64,000 bases of DNA from Epiperipatus broadwayi (GCA_028023455.1 JAQFVV010000002.1:30823725-30887724), one strand, 5' to 3'; positions 37,455 to 51,240 are shown, counted from the stretch's first letter. The notes: a model not told the origin generated them from the sequence alone. Numbers and translations: made by a program.

Positions 37455-38520
37455 ATTCATCATCATCATTTCCAAACATTATTGATCAATTCCAACATCG
37501 TGTTTAATTCATTTTCTCTTATCTATAGCTTTTCTTCACATCATAGCATAAAGTTTTTTTATATTATGCATCCATCTCATATGCGGTCTCTTTCTAGGTC
37601 TTTTACAACTCTTGGAATCTGATTTAAAACTTTGAACTTTTTGATCTTTTATTTCCTTTCAGTGATATTAATGATAGCTGTTTATTCTTTAAACCATGAA
37701 TTTCATTTTTGATGTCTTTTTGTTACTCCTAACATACACATTTCTCCATACTTCCCTGAGTGATCTGAAATTAGCAGAAGGAATAAATTCCTTTAAGAAT
37801 GAAATCATTCTTATTTTATGTATCCATTTCTTATGTGATCTCTTTCTAGGTCTTTTACAACTCTTGGAATTTGATTTACAACTTTGAACTGTTCGATTTT
37901 TTAATTCCTTTCCTTGAGATTAATGATATTTGCTTATTTTTTACGCCATGTATTTCATTTTGGATCTCTTTTTATTCCTAACATACATTTCTCTACACTT
38001 CCTTGAGTCATCTGAAGTCAGCAAACAGGAATCCATTCCTTTAAGAATGAAAGTTTCCTTATTTTATGCATTCATTTCTTATGTGGTCTCTTTCTAGGTC
38101 TTTTATAACTCTTGGATTTTGATTTAAAATGTTGAACTGCCTGATTTTTGAATTCTTTTCAGTGATATTAATGATACCTATTTGATATTTAAGCCATGTA
38201 TTTCATTTTGGATCTCTCATGCATTCTCCATATCTTGTTGAGCAATCTGAAGTCAGCAAACAGGAATACATTCATTTAAGAATGAAAACTTTTTTATTTT
38301 ATGCATCCATCTTATATGTGGTCTTTTTCTAGGTCGTTTGGAATTTAATTTAAACCGTTGTACTGCCTAATCATTGAACTCCTTTCCGTGAGATTAATGA
38401 TACCTGTTTATTTTTTAAGCTATGTATTTCACTTTTGATCTCTTTTGTTACTCCTAACATACATTCTTCAAGCATTGATGAGCGATCTGAAGTCACCAAA
38501 AGAGAATACCTTTTTTTAAG
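37455..38520 (-). mobile_element. Antisense RTE 3' region amplified in tandem
   Basis: The left end, CATCATCATCATTT, is the complement of the RTE tail. The landmark TTTCTAGGTC (from the conserved RPRKR-type region) recurs at 37591, 37843, 38091 and 38326, giving about four units of 235-252 bp. Each unit, read on the minus strand, covers the same RTE C-terminal segment from after SETW to the RPRKRSH-like stretch. A normal insertion would have it once. Confidence 0.85.
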
Positions 38521-38879
38521 AATGTGAATACCATCTACTTATAAAAGCAATTATAAAATGATTGATAAACAAGTTCAAATCTTTATAAGCTGCGCCAGAT
38601 AGTTTATAAGTTATTGAAAAAGTTAAACAGTTGCAGTAAGAAATATTAGAGAAGCAGCAGCTGGCCACATAATGGCAAATCAGAATAATTTTTTTGTCCA
38701 TAAGTGCTGCATGATGAATGGCGGAAAAAGAAAAGATGAATTAATTATTCACCTATCTTCAAAATTCTCAAACTGCTCAGGACATTGGTACGTACAGCTG
38801 ACACATATATATAATAAGCACTTCCACCACCTTAAGCTATGTAATGAAATGTATTAATAATGGATAACTACATATTACA

Positions 38880-39520
38880 TTTATTTGGGAACTATCTTAA
38901 TATAAATGGAGCACTGATTATATATATGTGTGAGAAATGATAATCTGGACCAACTGATGAGTGCTGGTTCAGCATGAAATATGTATATTGTTGAGTTCAA
39001 ATCCCCTATATTTATAATTAGGCTCCAAGTATGTGAAGAGTGCCTGTGTTTCACACATTAAGCCTGCATTGTATCCCTCCCTCTTCTATGTATTTAAATG
39101 GATATGGTCCTGTACATGAGGGGTCAGAGTGACTTGAGTTCAACATGGACATGACAACAATATTGGCATCAGCATGGGATTTGGGCTTTCCATGATCAGA
39201 TTTTTAATGGTATGGATGGCTGAAGAGGTGGAGTTTGGAGTAGATTGAAGCCTGTCCATTAAGGTATGAAGATTTGCTATCTTTATATAAACTGAGCAGT
39301 GATTATATATGTGTGAGAGATGATAATCTGGACCAACTGATGAGTGCTGGTTCAGCATGAAATACATATATTAGTGATTATTGATCTTTTCTACATTGTG
39401 TGATTATGTTTATCAGTGATAAGAGATAGGGTGAATAGTTGAAAGGTGCCTGAAAGTCTGAGTTCAAATCCCCTATATATACAATTAGGCTTCACGTATA
39501 TAAAGAGTGGCTGTGTTTCA
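38880..39520 (+). repeat. R1, two sense copies tail-to-head
   Basis: A partial unit (about 38880-39030, with an internal deletion) ends GAGTTCAAATCCCCTATAT. Then CCTGTGTTTCACACATTAAGC leads to a full unit (about 39065-39520) ending GAGTTCAAATCCCC. The join shows that R1 units repeat tail-to-head. Confidence 0.87.
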
Positions 39521-40016
39521 AATATCTGTGAACTGAAAAAGAAAATATTACAACAAATGTATATATACAAGAAAGATAGCACTATTTAAAATCCTGCAAA
39601 TATTAGTTTTAATAAGATTATGATATATTTTTTATTTGAAACTAGTTATTTCAGATATCGAAAGCATTATTAATAAAATAATTATTCCTAAGTTTCAAAT
39701 TAATTTAATCCATACGTATATGATAATGATTTTTTCTGTATGTTACTTCCAGTAGTGTTCTAAAGTCCAATTTATTACCAGAAAATTATTAAACTTTCCA
39801 TGTATTTTAGTTAATTGTTGTAATGAAACATTCGGTAAATGAAGCGTATGTTATTTTATATTTGTATGTACGTTGCCAGATATCCCACTTTTCCAAGGTT
39901 GTTCCAATTTGGAACCTCAGATCCCTGTATTCCGATAGGAGATTCGGGGAATGTTGAATATTCTAATTTACCAAAACTAATATATAAAAAAATCCTGGAA
40001 ATTACATATATATTTT

Positions 40017-40387
40017 TTACATTTAAAGATCAGCCTTTCAAGCTAATTGTGTATGCGTCTTTTGAGAGTGTTAAATAATAAATGAATACTTCCCTCTACA
40101 ACACAAGATATAGTATTTATGTAGGAATAAAAGGAATCCTCTTATTCCTACGACTCAAATTCTTTTATATGAGCAAATCTGAAGTACTGTTGAGGAAAGC
40201 GTGAGAGTAGAATTCTCACTTTAAATTACTATTTACGATGTTTGAATGAATGACGTCAGAGAGGATTCCTTTTATTCCTGCATAAATACTATATCTTGTG
40301 TTGTGGAGGGAAGTATTCATTTATTATTTAACACTCTCGAAAGACGCATGCACAATTAGCTTGAAAGGCTGATTTTTGAATGTAATA
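40017..40387. mobile_element. Foldback element, about 370 bp
   Basis: Left arm about 40017-40142 and right arm about 40261-40387 are complements, sharing AGCCTTTCAAGCTAATTGTG, AACACAAGATATAGTATTTA and AAAAGGAATCCTC. The loop is about 120 bp. No ORF of its own. Confidence 0.85.
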
Positions 40388-41369
40388 CAATTGTACACAT
40401 AGCGTCATATAAAAATAAATGCTTATTTACATATATATATATTGTTTATTTTGCTGTTAATAATTAATTATTAATTGCTAAATTAACCGTAATAATGCAA
40501 TTAATATTATTTTAATAAAACTTTAGTTTGTTCATTGTGATGATTACTATTTGCATCGGGGAAGGTGGAAAGCCCATAGACATGTGTACGTTATTTATAT
40601 AAATATTTTTAATTTGTGATATTTGTAAAGTTTCTATTTTGTATTTTTAATTTATTTGTTAGTTTAAAATTGAAGTGTGTAATAAATTTGTATTGATGAT
40701 ACTATTTTTTAATTGAGTCTACCAGTTTTGAAGTTTTGGATGTCTAAGTTACTTATTCACGTTGCCCTGCAGAATTTTTATCCTGGCCCTAAAGTTCTTT
40801 TAAAATTAAATTCTAAGCTCTAAGAAGGCTAAAATGAGAAAAGTTTCAGTGTAGATGCTTGTAAGCTTGAGCTAAGCGCTTTCGATGTTTTGGTTATTGC
40901 GTTTGTAACGCTTCGAATTTAATTACAATTCGTTTAGGAAAAGTTTATCAATTTATATAATTAGTTTTAAAATAATTTTTTTATTTTTTTAAAAACAATT
41001 TTTTAAGTTTTTTTTTTTTGACTCTCCCTTGGGGGTTGAGCGATAAATAATACCGATCGCCTCTTATTCTGATCATGATATTCATAAACATGGCAACACT
41101 AATGTATTAGTATTTTTATTTTTTTAAAATTTGTTAGATATAAATATCTATACCCAATTATGTATGTATTGCTATATATTCTGTATGGTAGCTTATAAAT
41201 TAGCGTCATACTTAACTCAAATAATGCCAATTTAATATTTGATTCCTGGTATTACTATATATTATACTTTTTTGCATGTATATAGTATGTGTATATCTAC
41301 TTACAGCACTAATATATTTTCGAATGGTTTAAAATATATTAAAAAAAAAAGAAATATCATGTCAAATAA

Positions 41370-41425
41370 TTATCGATCCACTGCAGGATGGTCTCTTTAA
41401 TTTAATTACTCGATTCCTAGCTTCT
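41370..41425 (-). repeat. Tiny RTE 3'-end fragment
   Basis: ATCGATCCACTGCAGGATGG is the complement of the RTE end (ATCCTGCAGTGGATTGAT) seen at 50695. Only about 50 bp. Confidence 0.55.
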
Positions 41426-42574
41426 CTTATTATTTCTAAATAAACTTTATTTACACCTAAGTCAAACATCAGGGGTTATACAATGATTATGATCATAATC
41501 AGATAATTACAAAGTTTATACTAGGAGTATATATAATTTACAATGAATAGAACGTATTATATATAGAAGAATTGTTAACTGAGTTGAATAACATAGCGTT
41601 ATAGAAATTAACTTGCCAAGATTATGCTGTATGCAAACTGAAGATAGCTTGAAATACAAGAAGATTAAGTTTTAGATCACTAATGAGTATAGACTGTTTG
41701 GTCTGTCTAGAGTTATGAATGCTAGACCGGCCAGGTTATAACATATTCAACTTAAAGGATAAAAATAAATTAAACTGGATATATAGTGATTAATAAATTT
41801 CTACAAATAACATTGCGTTTTAAATAATTAGCATAAGCTATATTATTTTCCAATGTAAGTCCATGTAAAGCTAAACTATAACATAAATAATGAAAAACAA
41901 ATCGTCTATTATGGGTATACATTATCAATGAACGCCGACGTCCTTTAACCAGAATTAGCGCTTGATTAGGTGAGGCCTACCTCAACAATTAAGGTTGATT
42001 ACGTCAAAATTCGGTAAAACCAGAAACGGAGAGAATAGTAAAGTCAATTCATCAAAGATAACAGTAAATTAGATGGGGTAAAAAGGAAATGACAAAATTT
42101 TAAACATATGATAGTTATAAAGTATAAAACACATACGCGCACACACACTTCAGATGAACTTTTTATAATTGCCTAACTGTTATATTTATATCCATAAATT
42201 AGAGTCAGTCATTTCTTTTTCTTTTTAACATAAGATAAAGATATATTTTAAAAATATTCATTGTTTAGTTTAATAATTTTGAGTCTGTATCTTTTCTATT
42301 TGCAGCGGAAGCTATTTCTTTAGAAAAGTAGTTTGACAGTATTTGCACACAATAAATTATCCTCCTGTTAAATGTCTTTAGCGCCTTTAATGGACATAAA
42401 CTACGCTTTCTCTCTCTCGCTCTCTGCTTCTTCAGAGTGAGTAATCAGTTCAATATGTAGTTATTCCACTTAAGAGGAAAAATACAGCAAAATTATGTTA
42501 ATATCAATATTCTCACTGTGATCAATATTTGAAAATTATTTTTTAAAAATCTACGTTTTTTTTTTTTAAAAAAG

Positions 42575-43000
42575 AAATACAATATACAGGCTTAAACCTG
42601 CATTTATATATGTAATATATGCGGGATTTGAACTCAGACTTTCACACGACCCCCTACTCTTAGTGCCATCTCATATTGCCGAATCATCTGATCACACACA
42701 TGTTGAAAAGATAAATAATAACCAATATACGTATTTCATGCTAAACCAGCGATCATCAGTTGGTCTAGATTACTATCCTCTCGCATATATACAATCAGTG
42801 CTCAGCTTTATATTAAGATAGCAAATCTTCATACTTTAATGGACAGGCTTCAAACTATTCCAACTCACAACTCTTCAGCCTTCCATTTCATTGAAAATCT
42901 GACGATAGAACGTTCAAAGCCCTTGTTAGTGCCAAGGTTGTCATCCTACCCATGTTGACATATTAGTCATTCTGACCCCTCATGTACAGGAGAAAAGTTT
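42575..43000 (-). repeat. R1 copy, antisense
   Basis: Runs from GCGGGATTTGAACTCAGAC (left, tail end) to ACCCCTCATGTACAGGA (right, head end). Nearly full unit. Confidence 0.87.
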
Positions 43001-43194
43001 TGTATTACATTTTTTCTACCTGATAGGTCATTGGTATACCACTTATCAGAAGATCTAAATTTTGCAATGTAGCTGACTTCTACCACTTCACTTTCCTGTT
43101 AAAATTTAAATAATCAACTCTTTATTCTAAATAGAGGGATTTTAATTTAGGATTTTCTGTCTGTATTCATCCTCGGCATTCCATCTCAAACATC

Positions 43195-43960
43195 TGAGAA
43201 AATAAATGATCCCCAATGAATATATTTTGTGCAGAACCAGCACTCAACAGTTGGGCCAGATTATAATCTCACACATATATACAGTCAGTGGTCCGCTTAT
43301 ATTTAAGTTAGTAGCTTAAATTTTAATGCACTGAAAAACCAATGATGGGATGCTCAAAGCTCTTGGAGGATTTGATATTATAGTCATACCCATGTAGGCA
43401 TTAAGTCAATTCAGCCCTTCATATTATCGGACCATTACCACTCATTTATATTAATAGAGGAGGAAATGGACTAGATTTATATTATGAATAAGTAAATTAC
43501 ACATTGCCTTGGAAATAGGTTACATCGTAGTATAAGTCTAGCCCACCTTCTCTTCCATTAATATAAATGGATATATAATAGTCTGATAATATGAGGGGTT
43601 AGGTTGACATAATGTCTACATGGATATGACTACGATATCAAATCCTCCAAGAGCTTTGAGTATTTCATCATCGATTTTTCAATGAAATGGACAGTTGAAT
43701 TGTTTGTTGGAAGGATGAGAAGATTGAAGCCTGTCCATTAAGGTTTAAGGAGATGCTATATTAATATAAGCCAAACACTGTTTGTATATATGTGTGGGAG
43801 ATTATGATCTGGCCCAGCTGATCCACGCTGGTTCTGCACAGTATTGGGGACCATTTATCTTTTTCACATTGTGTGGTCATGTGTATTGGTTATTTGAGAT
43901 AGAATGGGGGATAACTATAGACTGAAAATCCCAAATTCAAATCTCTCTATTATCATAAAC
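43195..43960. repeat. R1 inverted pair
   Basis: A divergent antisense copy (about 43195-43465) and a sense copy (about 43550-43960) face each other around a spacer whose ends, CATTTATATTAATAGAGGA and TCCATTAATATAAATGG, also pair. The sense copy ends AAATTCAAATCTC, a damaged B box. Confidence 0.82.
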
Positions 43961-46140
43961 ATTCAGTATACTGAATGAATAGGTTAATTCTTTATTCTCT
44001 ATATTTTTATGCAGATTATCGATAATTTTATTTGTTCGATTTGATTATATACAGCAATCTTCCTGGATTTTCACCTGATTTTTTTTTTTATTCAAATACA
44101 TTTTTCTAGATTTAATTACCATAAGAGAAGAACTTTATAATGTAGTGATTAGAACATATGTCATTCTTTTGACATGAGATTTGTATCTGGTTTTATGAAT
44201 GTTTTTATGATGTTTGAGTATCTCTAAGCAGTGTCTTCTTCCTTTTTTAGGTAGGTGGCATATGCTCTTCAGTTAAAATTATTAATAATAAATGAATACA
44301 TAGCTGTTTTTATCATAGATTTTTCTTCACTTGCTACTGTAATATTTAGGTAGTCTGTGAGTAATGTCTTTAGTGTTCCTCTGTATGAAGAAATGCTGTA
44401 GAGATCTATGCAGTAGATCATTTTAGACTACATTTTATTTAGACCATATGGCAAAACATGATTTTCTAAATAAAGAAATTCTGAAATGGAAAAAATGCTA
44501 TCTAATCTCTCACTATAAAGAAAGTTTGATTAATTGGCTAAATTGTATTTTAGAAAATGGTACTACTGTTTGGAATGAGCGATTGCTTTTATCCCTAATC
44601 CAAATCTTGAATGGTTATTTATACAGTATGGTATAACATAACCCCACTGTTTTTTTCTAATTACTGTTTCTATCTTTAAGCTGTGTTAAATAGATGGTTT
44701 AAAATCTTACTTTTTAAAGATCTCTGTCTATTCTGTTTATCTTTACTTATTTACATGAAGTTCTCTTGTCAAAGATAGATTGGGTAAGCAAAACACTAAA
44801 TACAGTAGTCTTGATTTTTTTATGCGTATGTAATTATATATTAGTATTAATTTGTAAAAGAAATATTTTTAAACAGTAAAAAAAATGTATATTTTACTAG
44901 ATTAGGGGTCAAAAATCAATACAATACAATACAATGTATTCACAAGATCTATTATACTTTGTTACAGCCTCCTCACATAATTGCATCTTGAATATGTCAT
45001 GTTTTGTTAGTAATTGCATATTAAATATGTCATGTTTTGTTGGTAAGCCTTGATTACAGTAGAATACACATTGTTTACTGAACCACAAGCCAACAATAAT
45101 TTTCTACCTGCACATACATGTAACACACCCATTTTTGTGTGATGCACATATATAAACTAAGATTGTAATATAAATAAAATTAAAAATAAAAATGAAGTTA
45201 TTAATAATAAATTGAAGGAGCACATTTGTATATATATTTACTGTGTGTGTGTGTTTATTCATTCACTAACTTTCTAGCATCCATTGATTACTATGACTTG
45301 CATTAGGTAAGAATATTGTACGGAGAAAATTGAAATGGGATCATGTGATGTTATAGTGGTTTATTTTAAATTTGTTTATATTCGGTCAAATAAGGCTGCA
45401 CAATCTATAGACAACTGTAGTTTGTAATAAACTCAATATTTTTAATTTTTTGAGGCTATCCTAATGTGGTCCCAATTTCTTTTCTCCTTTCTCAGACTTT
45501 ACAATTTTGGGCACGATCAAAATGGAAAATATAGAATTCTTAATTTTAAATAAATTTCATATCGTTTCTATTGGTTTTAATGGATTGAAATTTAAGCAAA
45601 TGTAGGTCGTACGTTTAATGCCCATGTGTACCTTTTATTATTGGTGGAGGCTGTGTCATGCTACTTTTTTTAATGATAAATATATTGTCACTCATCGGAG
45701 CAATCATGATTACCTTGTTACTTTGCTCTCCAGGTGCGAACAACTACATGCACATTTACCAACATCTTCATTGAATACAAACTGAATCGTTCTTTGGATG
45801 GATAACCATACAATTAGTAATAACGCTTCAGATATTTTTACTTATATGGGAAAAAATGCAAGTTCTGTTCTGGTAAATCATAGAATAGAATTTAATGTGT
45901 ATGGTTACACACACACACACACACATATATATATTTATATATCTTTTACTTCAACAAAAAACTCCAGCAAAAGATCTATTATAGGTTAACTAGAAAACTT
46001 GTTTAGCCTCAGGGCATCATCTATTAGTAATTAATCATTTCTTGGCAACTTCAAGGGTTAAAGGTTATCTCTTTACATGGATATTATTTCATTTCTATTT
46101 TTTATTATGATAATAATCCATGGAAATATTTAATTTATAT
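43961..46140. other. intronic stretch with microsatellites
   Basis: (TG)n at about 45242-45254 and (AC)n(AT)n at about 45907-45935. GCATCCATTGATTACTATGACTTGCATT near 45280 resembles the outer edge of the palindrome array at 56001. A tRNA-like trace may lie near 44135. Nothing coding. Confidence 0.4.
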
Positions 46141-46259
46141 ATATACTGTAACCTCCTCAAAGAAGCGATGGCCCATCTCTACTCTCCCCGCATGCACACA
46201 CTACATCTAGAGCGGATGGCCTCAGAATTGATGGTGATGGGACATCAAATTGCATGGGC

Positions 46260-47310
46260 GCCAAATTGTAACTTTAATTAAAATTCAATATACTACTTAT
46301 TAGTTAATAATAATTCACTTAATTCTTTACACTAATATCCAATGAATGGGTAATAAATAAAATTTTCAACAAATAAACACTGAGAGTGATATTACTAATA
46401 ATATTCTCGTTATTTATTATATTGGTTTGGGGAGGAGGAAAATCGTAGTTCAACTCCCCGCTGTATTACAAATCTCGCAGCACCCTTCCCATCCATTTAA
46501 CATCAAAGTCACAATTAAAATTTAAGGAAATTAAATTTATTTCCATGCCTATCCTCATCTTCCTGGCCCATAACTCTACCACACTCTCAATGATAACTCA
46601 GTTTTGCTAATGATAATCTTGTAATTGTTAATTCTAAAACTTTTCTTTATTTTCCTCCCGATTAATTTTCTTTGCTAACTTTTATTTACAGTATGATAAT
46701 CTTGTCTCAGGGCTTCAGAATAGTAAAGTGTGAAAAATTAGCACACTGATGTGAATTATCAGTCATAAATGAATACTCTCCCAGTGATTATATCCATAGT
46801 TAACCTTGGCTGAATTTCACATAGCCAATGTCCACTTTCTCTATTTTTCCAAATAATTAAGATCAAAATTTAACTACAAATTTGGTAAATAAAGTACTAT
46901 AAACATTCTAATAATTTAGAAATTTTTATACAATTAGTTCACCTGGGAATGTATTTGAATACAGCAGATGGAGAAAGGACTTTTATGTCCATCCATTACA
47001 CTCTATATCACCTAATAACCCTACTGCGTACTATAAATCTTAAACTTTAGTTACTTATTTTCTGTAATTATTAATTTGAAATTGCAGTGCTAAATAATTT
47101 TTCTTATATAAAATTGGATAATAAAACATTATAAATAATCTCTTCAATAATTTACCTGAAATAGTGTAATAAAATTGAACCATAATTAAAATTCAAGTAA
47201 TAATGTATTGGTGTATAATTAGGGTTTTCAGAAATTATGGGATCCGCAAAACATTGAGACACAGACAAAGCTTTATTTTAAAATGACAACATTTTATTAA
47301 CAAAGATAAA
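46260..47310 (-). other. Possible LTR end and primer site, antisense
   Basis: On the minus strand, TTAATAAAATG and AAATAAAGC (about 47270-47300) look like polyadenylation signals. About 1 kb further, ACAATTTGGCGCCC (about 46265) resembles the junction of an LTR end and a TGGCGCCC primer site. No Gag or Pol was recognised beyond it. Tentative. Confidence 0.25.
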
Positions 47311-49300
47311 CTAAAAAGGTATTTACAGTATTTACATGTTTTCTCATAGCCTTCCCCTGTTCTTCAACCATATAAAAAAAACAAAAACAGCAGATACTGC
47401 TAAATTGTAATAGGACAAAGTATTGTTCAATTAGCAATGAACTGGGGTCTCCAACTGCTACTGAATGACTTTATTCAATGAATAGGTAACTATACTAATT
47501 AACTTTAAATAATCACATAACCTTTAAATATGACAATAACTGTTAACTTCTTAAGTATATTTCTAAACTTTAAACTACTTTATTTACTTTGCGGTTGCGA
47601 ATATTGGTCACGAAAACCACTCTTCACGAAATATTGAGCTAGTAATTCACACATTAATTAACTCAACTTAATATGCATTAACCACTTGCTTTTAAAATTT
47701 AAAATATTTTACAGCATTTGAATTAAACGACTGTTCAAGTGTTAAGAATCGAACCACAGACAGCTTATACTTATACGCATGTAAAACATATACCAATGTC
47801 CCCTCAGGAGTAATATTTTAGTTGGCTTACCATTCCAGCGATGTGATCATCTGGCTGTAAAACGGAACTTTTGATACGCAGTGCTTATTATTACACAAGC
47901 ATGTTTTATTTCACAAATTCAATACTTAACTTATACTTAGTCTTGGCACTTAACTAGCTACCTAAAACTAAATAAAACGCAATGTCTTGGTACAATAGAT
48001 AACACTTTCAAACCCACACTCACAAATAAGCAGCAAATTGATTCTATGACCCTGTTAACAATATTCATATACCATAACTAATATACACCCGTAAGGAAAC
48101 GAAGTCAGCATCAACATGAGTGTTGGCAAAAACCCAGAATAAGAGAAAAAGCACCTTTTCATTGAGGTTAAGGTATGCTAGGATTAATCGCTAGTCAGAC
48201 AAATATAAATGGGTTTGCATAAAGCACTGCAGCTATTAATAAAGAAATCATCTTACGGTGTAAAATTAAACAAAGTGAGAAATTCAGCCACCATCGCTAA
48301 ATACTTCATAAATTTTACTATTGAGTAACGAGTTATGCTACAGCTTCACTGGCTGAGTGACGATCCTTTATCCAACCACGCAAACAAGGGCCATTCACCG
48401 ATCCACTTGAACATATATGAGAATTTAAACTTAAATTACATCCACAAAATATTGCACTAACGCATGAGCCAACAATTTTATAAGCTTAAATCAGCTTCTA
48501 AATCATTTCTCACTTTAATAATAAAAATAAAATAAAACGAAAAATGCGCATCATTTGCAAAATCATCTCCCCCCCCCCCTTTTGGGACTAAGTTATTTAA
48601 TTCTGCCACAACATGCATTCCATATTAAAATATTTCATTAGCACAAAACATTTAATAATAATAACCCGATCGCTTAAAAACACTTCATATACTAAATATT
48701 TTCATTCATAACTTTTGTTCATCTAATTATGGTAAAGCAATAATTTTGTAGTTAAAAAAACATATCTCAAAATTTTATACTAACTCAAACTAAGAAGAAG
48801 AAAAAAATCTAAATATTTGTTAACTCTAAACTTAGGCATATGGATAACTCGTATGCTAACACATTTAGATAAATATAGTTTCAAAAAAAAAAAAATAATA
48901 ACAAGGAATAAAAATTATACTTAAATAGTTCTTGGTCAATCGTCCTCCAAGTCTTTTATACTGCTGCAGCTCCAAGTCTCACTTATAGTTTTGTGTGCAC
49001 GTATTGGAATACTTAATCCATGGAAAATTATTAATAAACTCTTTCACGAACTAATCCTTATGGTTTAAACATTTATGTTCGAAGTTTTAGCTATAACACA
49101 CTTTTTAAACAGGAAAACATTAATCCAGAGGGTATTTATTTGATCGATTCACGTTTTAGACATAAATAATCCTTGCAATTCAAAGAAGTAATAAAATTTT
49201 TAAATGACCATTAATTCCTTTCCACAGTTTATGTTTCTTCAATAGGATTTTATTTAATGTTAGAAGGCAAGCAGCTTTCTCTTAATTTTCCTTTCAGACA
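47311..49300. other. intronic stretch, nothing recognised
   Basis: Contains an 11-C tract at 48569-48579. If the antisense LTR above is real, part of this could be its U3 region, but I see no boundary. Confidence 0.3.
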
Positions 49301-49439
49301 CATATGTCGGTTCCTGGTAACTTAGGTTGAAATGATCATGTGATGTTTTGATGGTTTTATATCTATCTTGTCCATGTGTTTGTGCTTTTTGAAAAACCAG
49401 ACACCAAATTATATCAATACTGAACTAAGTTCAAATTTA

Positions 49440-49660
49440 TATGATGATAAAAGTGATTGATCGTAGGTTGGAAACGTGGTTGTTTTCATCTTGAGTTCCT
49501 AGCTTTATACTTAACCTAATAGATAAAAAGGGACTGCTCAAGGGTTGCATTGGAACCTGAGATTTAGGAGCAGTGATCTCATGAAGCCACAAGCTAGAAA
49601 TTAGTCTGGGGATGTTGAATGAGTAGGCACTAGATAGGGATTTTTGCACAGTTTGACACT
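49440..49660. repeat. Relative of the 56-kb palindrome unit
   Basis: AGCTAGAAATTAGTCTGGGG followed by a TTGAATGAGTAGGCACTAGA stretch matches the right half of the 186-bp unit at 56057. It is a single degenerate copy. Confidence 0.55.
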
Positions 49661-50110
49661 CTTATTGATAGCGATTTAGTTTTTATTTAAATAAACTCAT
49701 ATCACTTAAGTTAATAGTCAAGTTTAAATTTTAACAGTAATTTAACTAAAGCCTCCTTTATATTGGCTTAATGTTATACAATCAAATGTTGCTTTATATA
49801 ATAAGTTTCTATAATTATCCATAGAAGGCTTAAATAGGTGGCCTTAATAGATTGTATGTAGATATTCAAATATTCATTAAAAATAGTATTTGAGAAAACA
49901 AAGTACTGTCTTACTCACATTTGATAAAACAATCCAATATAACTACATTATTTATTTATAATTGCTTAGCAAAGATCATAGAACAACCTTTTTCCAACTT
50001 CTAATTAAAAGACAGATTTAACAATTACAGCTAAACATAAAAGTAACAATTTGCTTAAAAATTGTAATTTTTCCAATTTTAAGTAAATGTGATCAAGTAT
50101 AAGAATGACT

Positions 50111-50730
50111 AAAGATTGATTATGATGAGTTATAAGAAGTTAAGAGTTACAAACACCTTGGTCAGATTATTAATACAGATGGAAACATAATGGAAGAAAT
50201 TAATCATAGAGTTAAACTTGGTTGGAGTGCTTTTGTTAGAAATAACTTGATACTAAAAGGAAATATGCCTATGTGTTTGAAAAGGAAGGTTTTTAACAAA
50301 TGTGTTTTACCAGTTCTTACTTATGGATCTGAGACTTGGACACTTAATAGAAGAGCAATACAGAGACTTCAGACCACTCAAAGAAGTATGGAGAGATGCA
50401 TGTTGGGAGTAACAAGAAGAGATCGAAAACCCAATGTATGGGTAAGAAAACAAACAGGTGTTACTGACCTCATTGAAAAAATTAAAAGATTGGAGTTGGG
50501 CTGGATATATTGCTAGAAGAGATGATAATAGGTGGACAATTGAAATCTTAAACCGGATTCCAAGAGATTGTAAAAGCCCAGAAAGAGACCACATGTTAGA
50601 TGGATGGATGAAATAAGAAAATGTGCATGGGTGATGTGGAGAAGAGAAGCTAAATGTCGGAGAAGATGGATTGAACTTGGAGAGTCCTTCATCCTGCAGT
50701 GGATTGATAATGGCTGATGATGATAAAAAT
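50111..50730 (+). mobile_element. 5'-truncated RTE LINE
   Basis: Starts within the RT C-terminal region (aligned with base 27917 of the fuller copy) and ends with CTGATGATGATAAAAATG. The frame 50190-50516 gives LPVLTYGSETWTLN and TTQRSMERCMLGVTRRDRK, with GTTGGAGTGC (Trp) where the fuller copy has a TGA. It ends at a TAG within the RREDNRW-like region. Typical 5' truncation of a target-primed insertion. Confidence 0.88.
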
Positions 50731-50839
50731 GACTGTAATTTTGAAAATATTTTAGTTTTAATTGTAAATGAATCAATATTTTGTTGAATGTCAAATATTA
50801 ATAATTAAGAAATTATAAATGAGAGTTCAGACCAGTTTT

Positions 50840-51240
50840 CTTATCTCTAGTTCTTCTTCACAAACCAACAAACTTTCTTATTTCATCCATCCTCTTCACA
50901 TCTAGTCTCTTTCTATTTCACCCACAATTCCTTGAGATCCAATTAAAAACTTTAACAATCCATTTATTATCGTATCTTCTAGAAATAGAACCAGGACAAC
51001 TCCATTTTATTCTCTTAATTTTTTTCAGTGTTGTTAGTGTTATCTGTTTTGCTCTCTCACCCATATATGTCAATTCAGTTTCTTGTAGTCATTTCTAATA
51101 TACATCTGTCTATACTTCATTAAGTTGTCTGAAGATCCTATATTGCTCTTCTGCTAAGTCTCCAGGTCTCAGATTCGTAAGATTGGTAAGCTTCATCTAT
51201 TAAAAATCTTTTTAAAGACAGGTATATTTTCTTTTGGTAT
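50840..51240 (-). mobile_element. RTE LINE 3' fragment, antisense
   Basis: TTCATCCATCCTCTTCACAT and TCTTCTAGAAATAG on the + strand are complements of the RTE C-terminal coding region. The segment runs through the TGYGSETW-equivalent (CTCAGATTCGTAAG) to about 51240. More diverged than the + copy just left, with which it forms an inverted pair. Confidence 0.8.
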
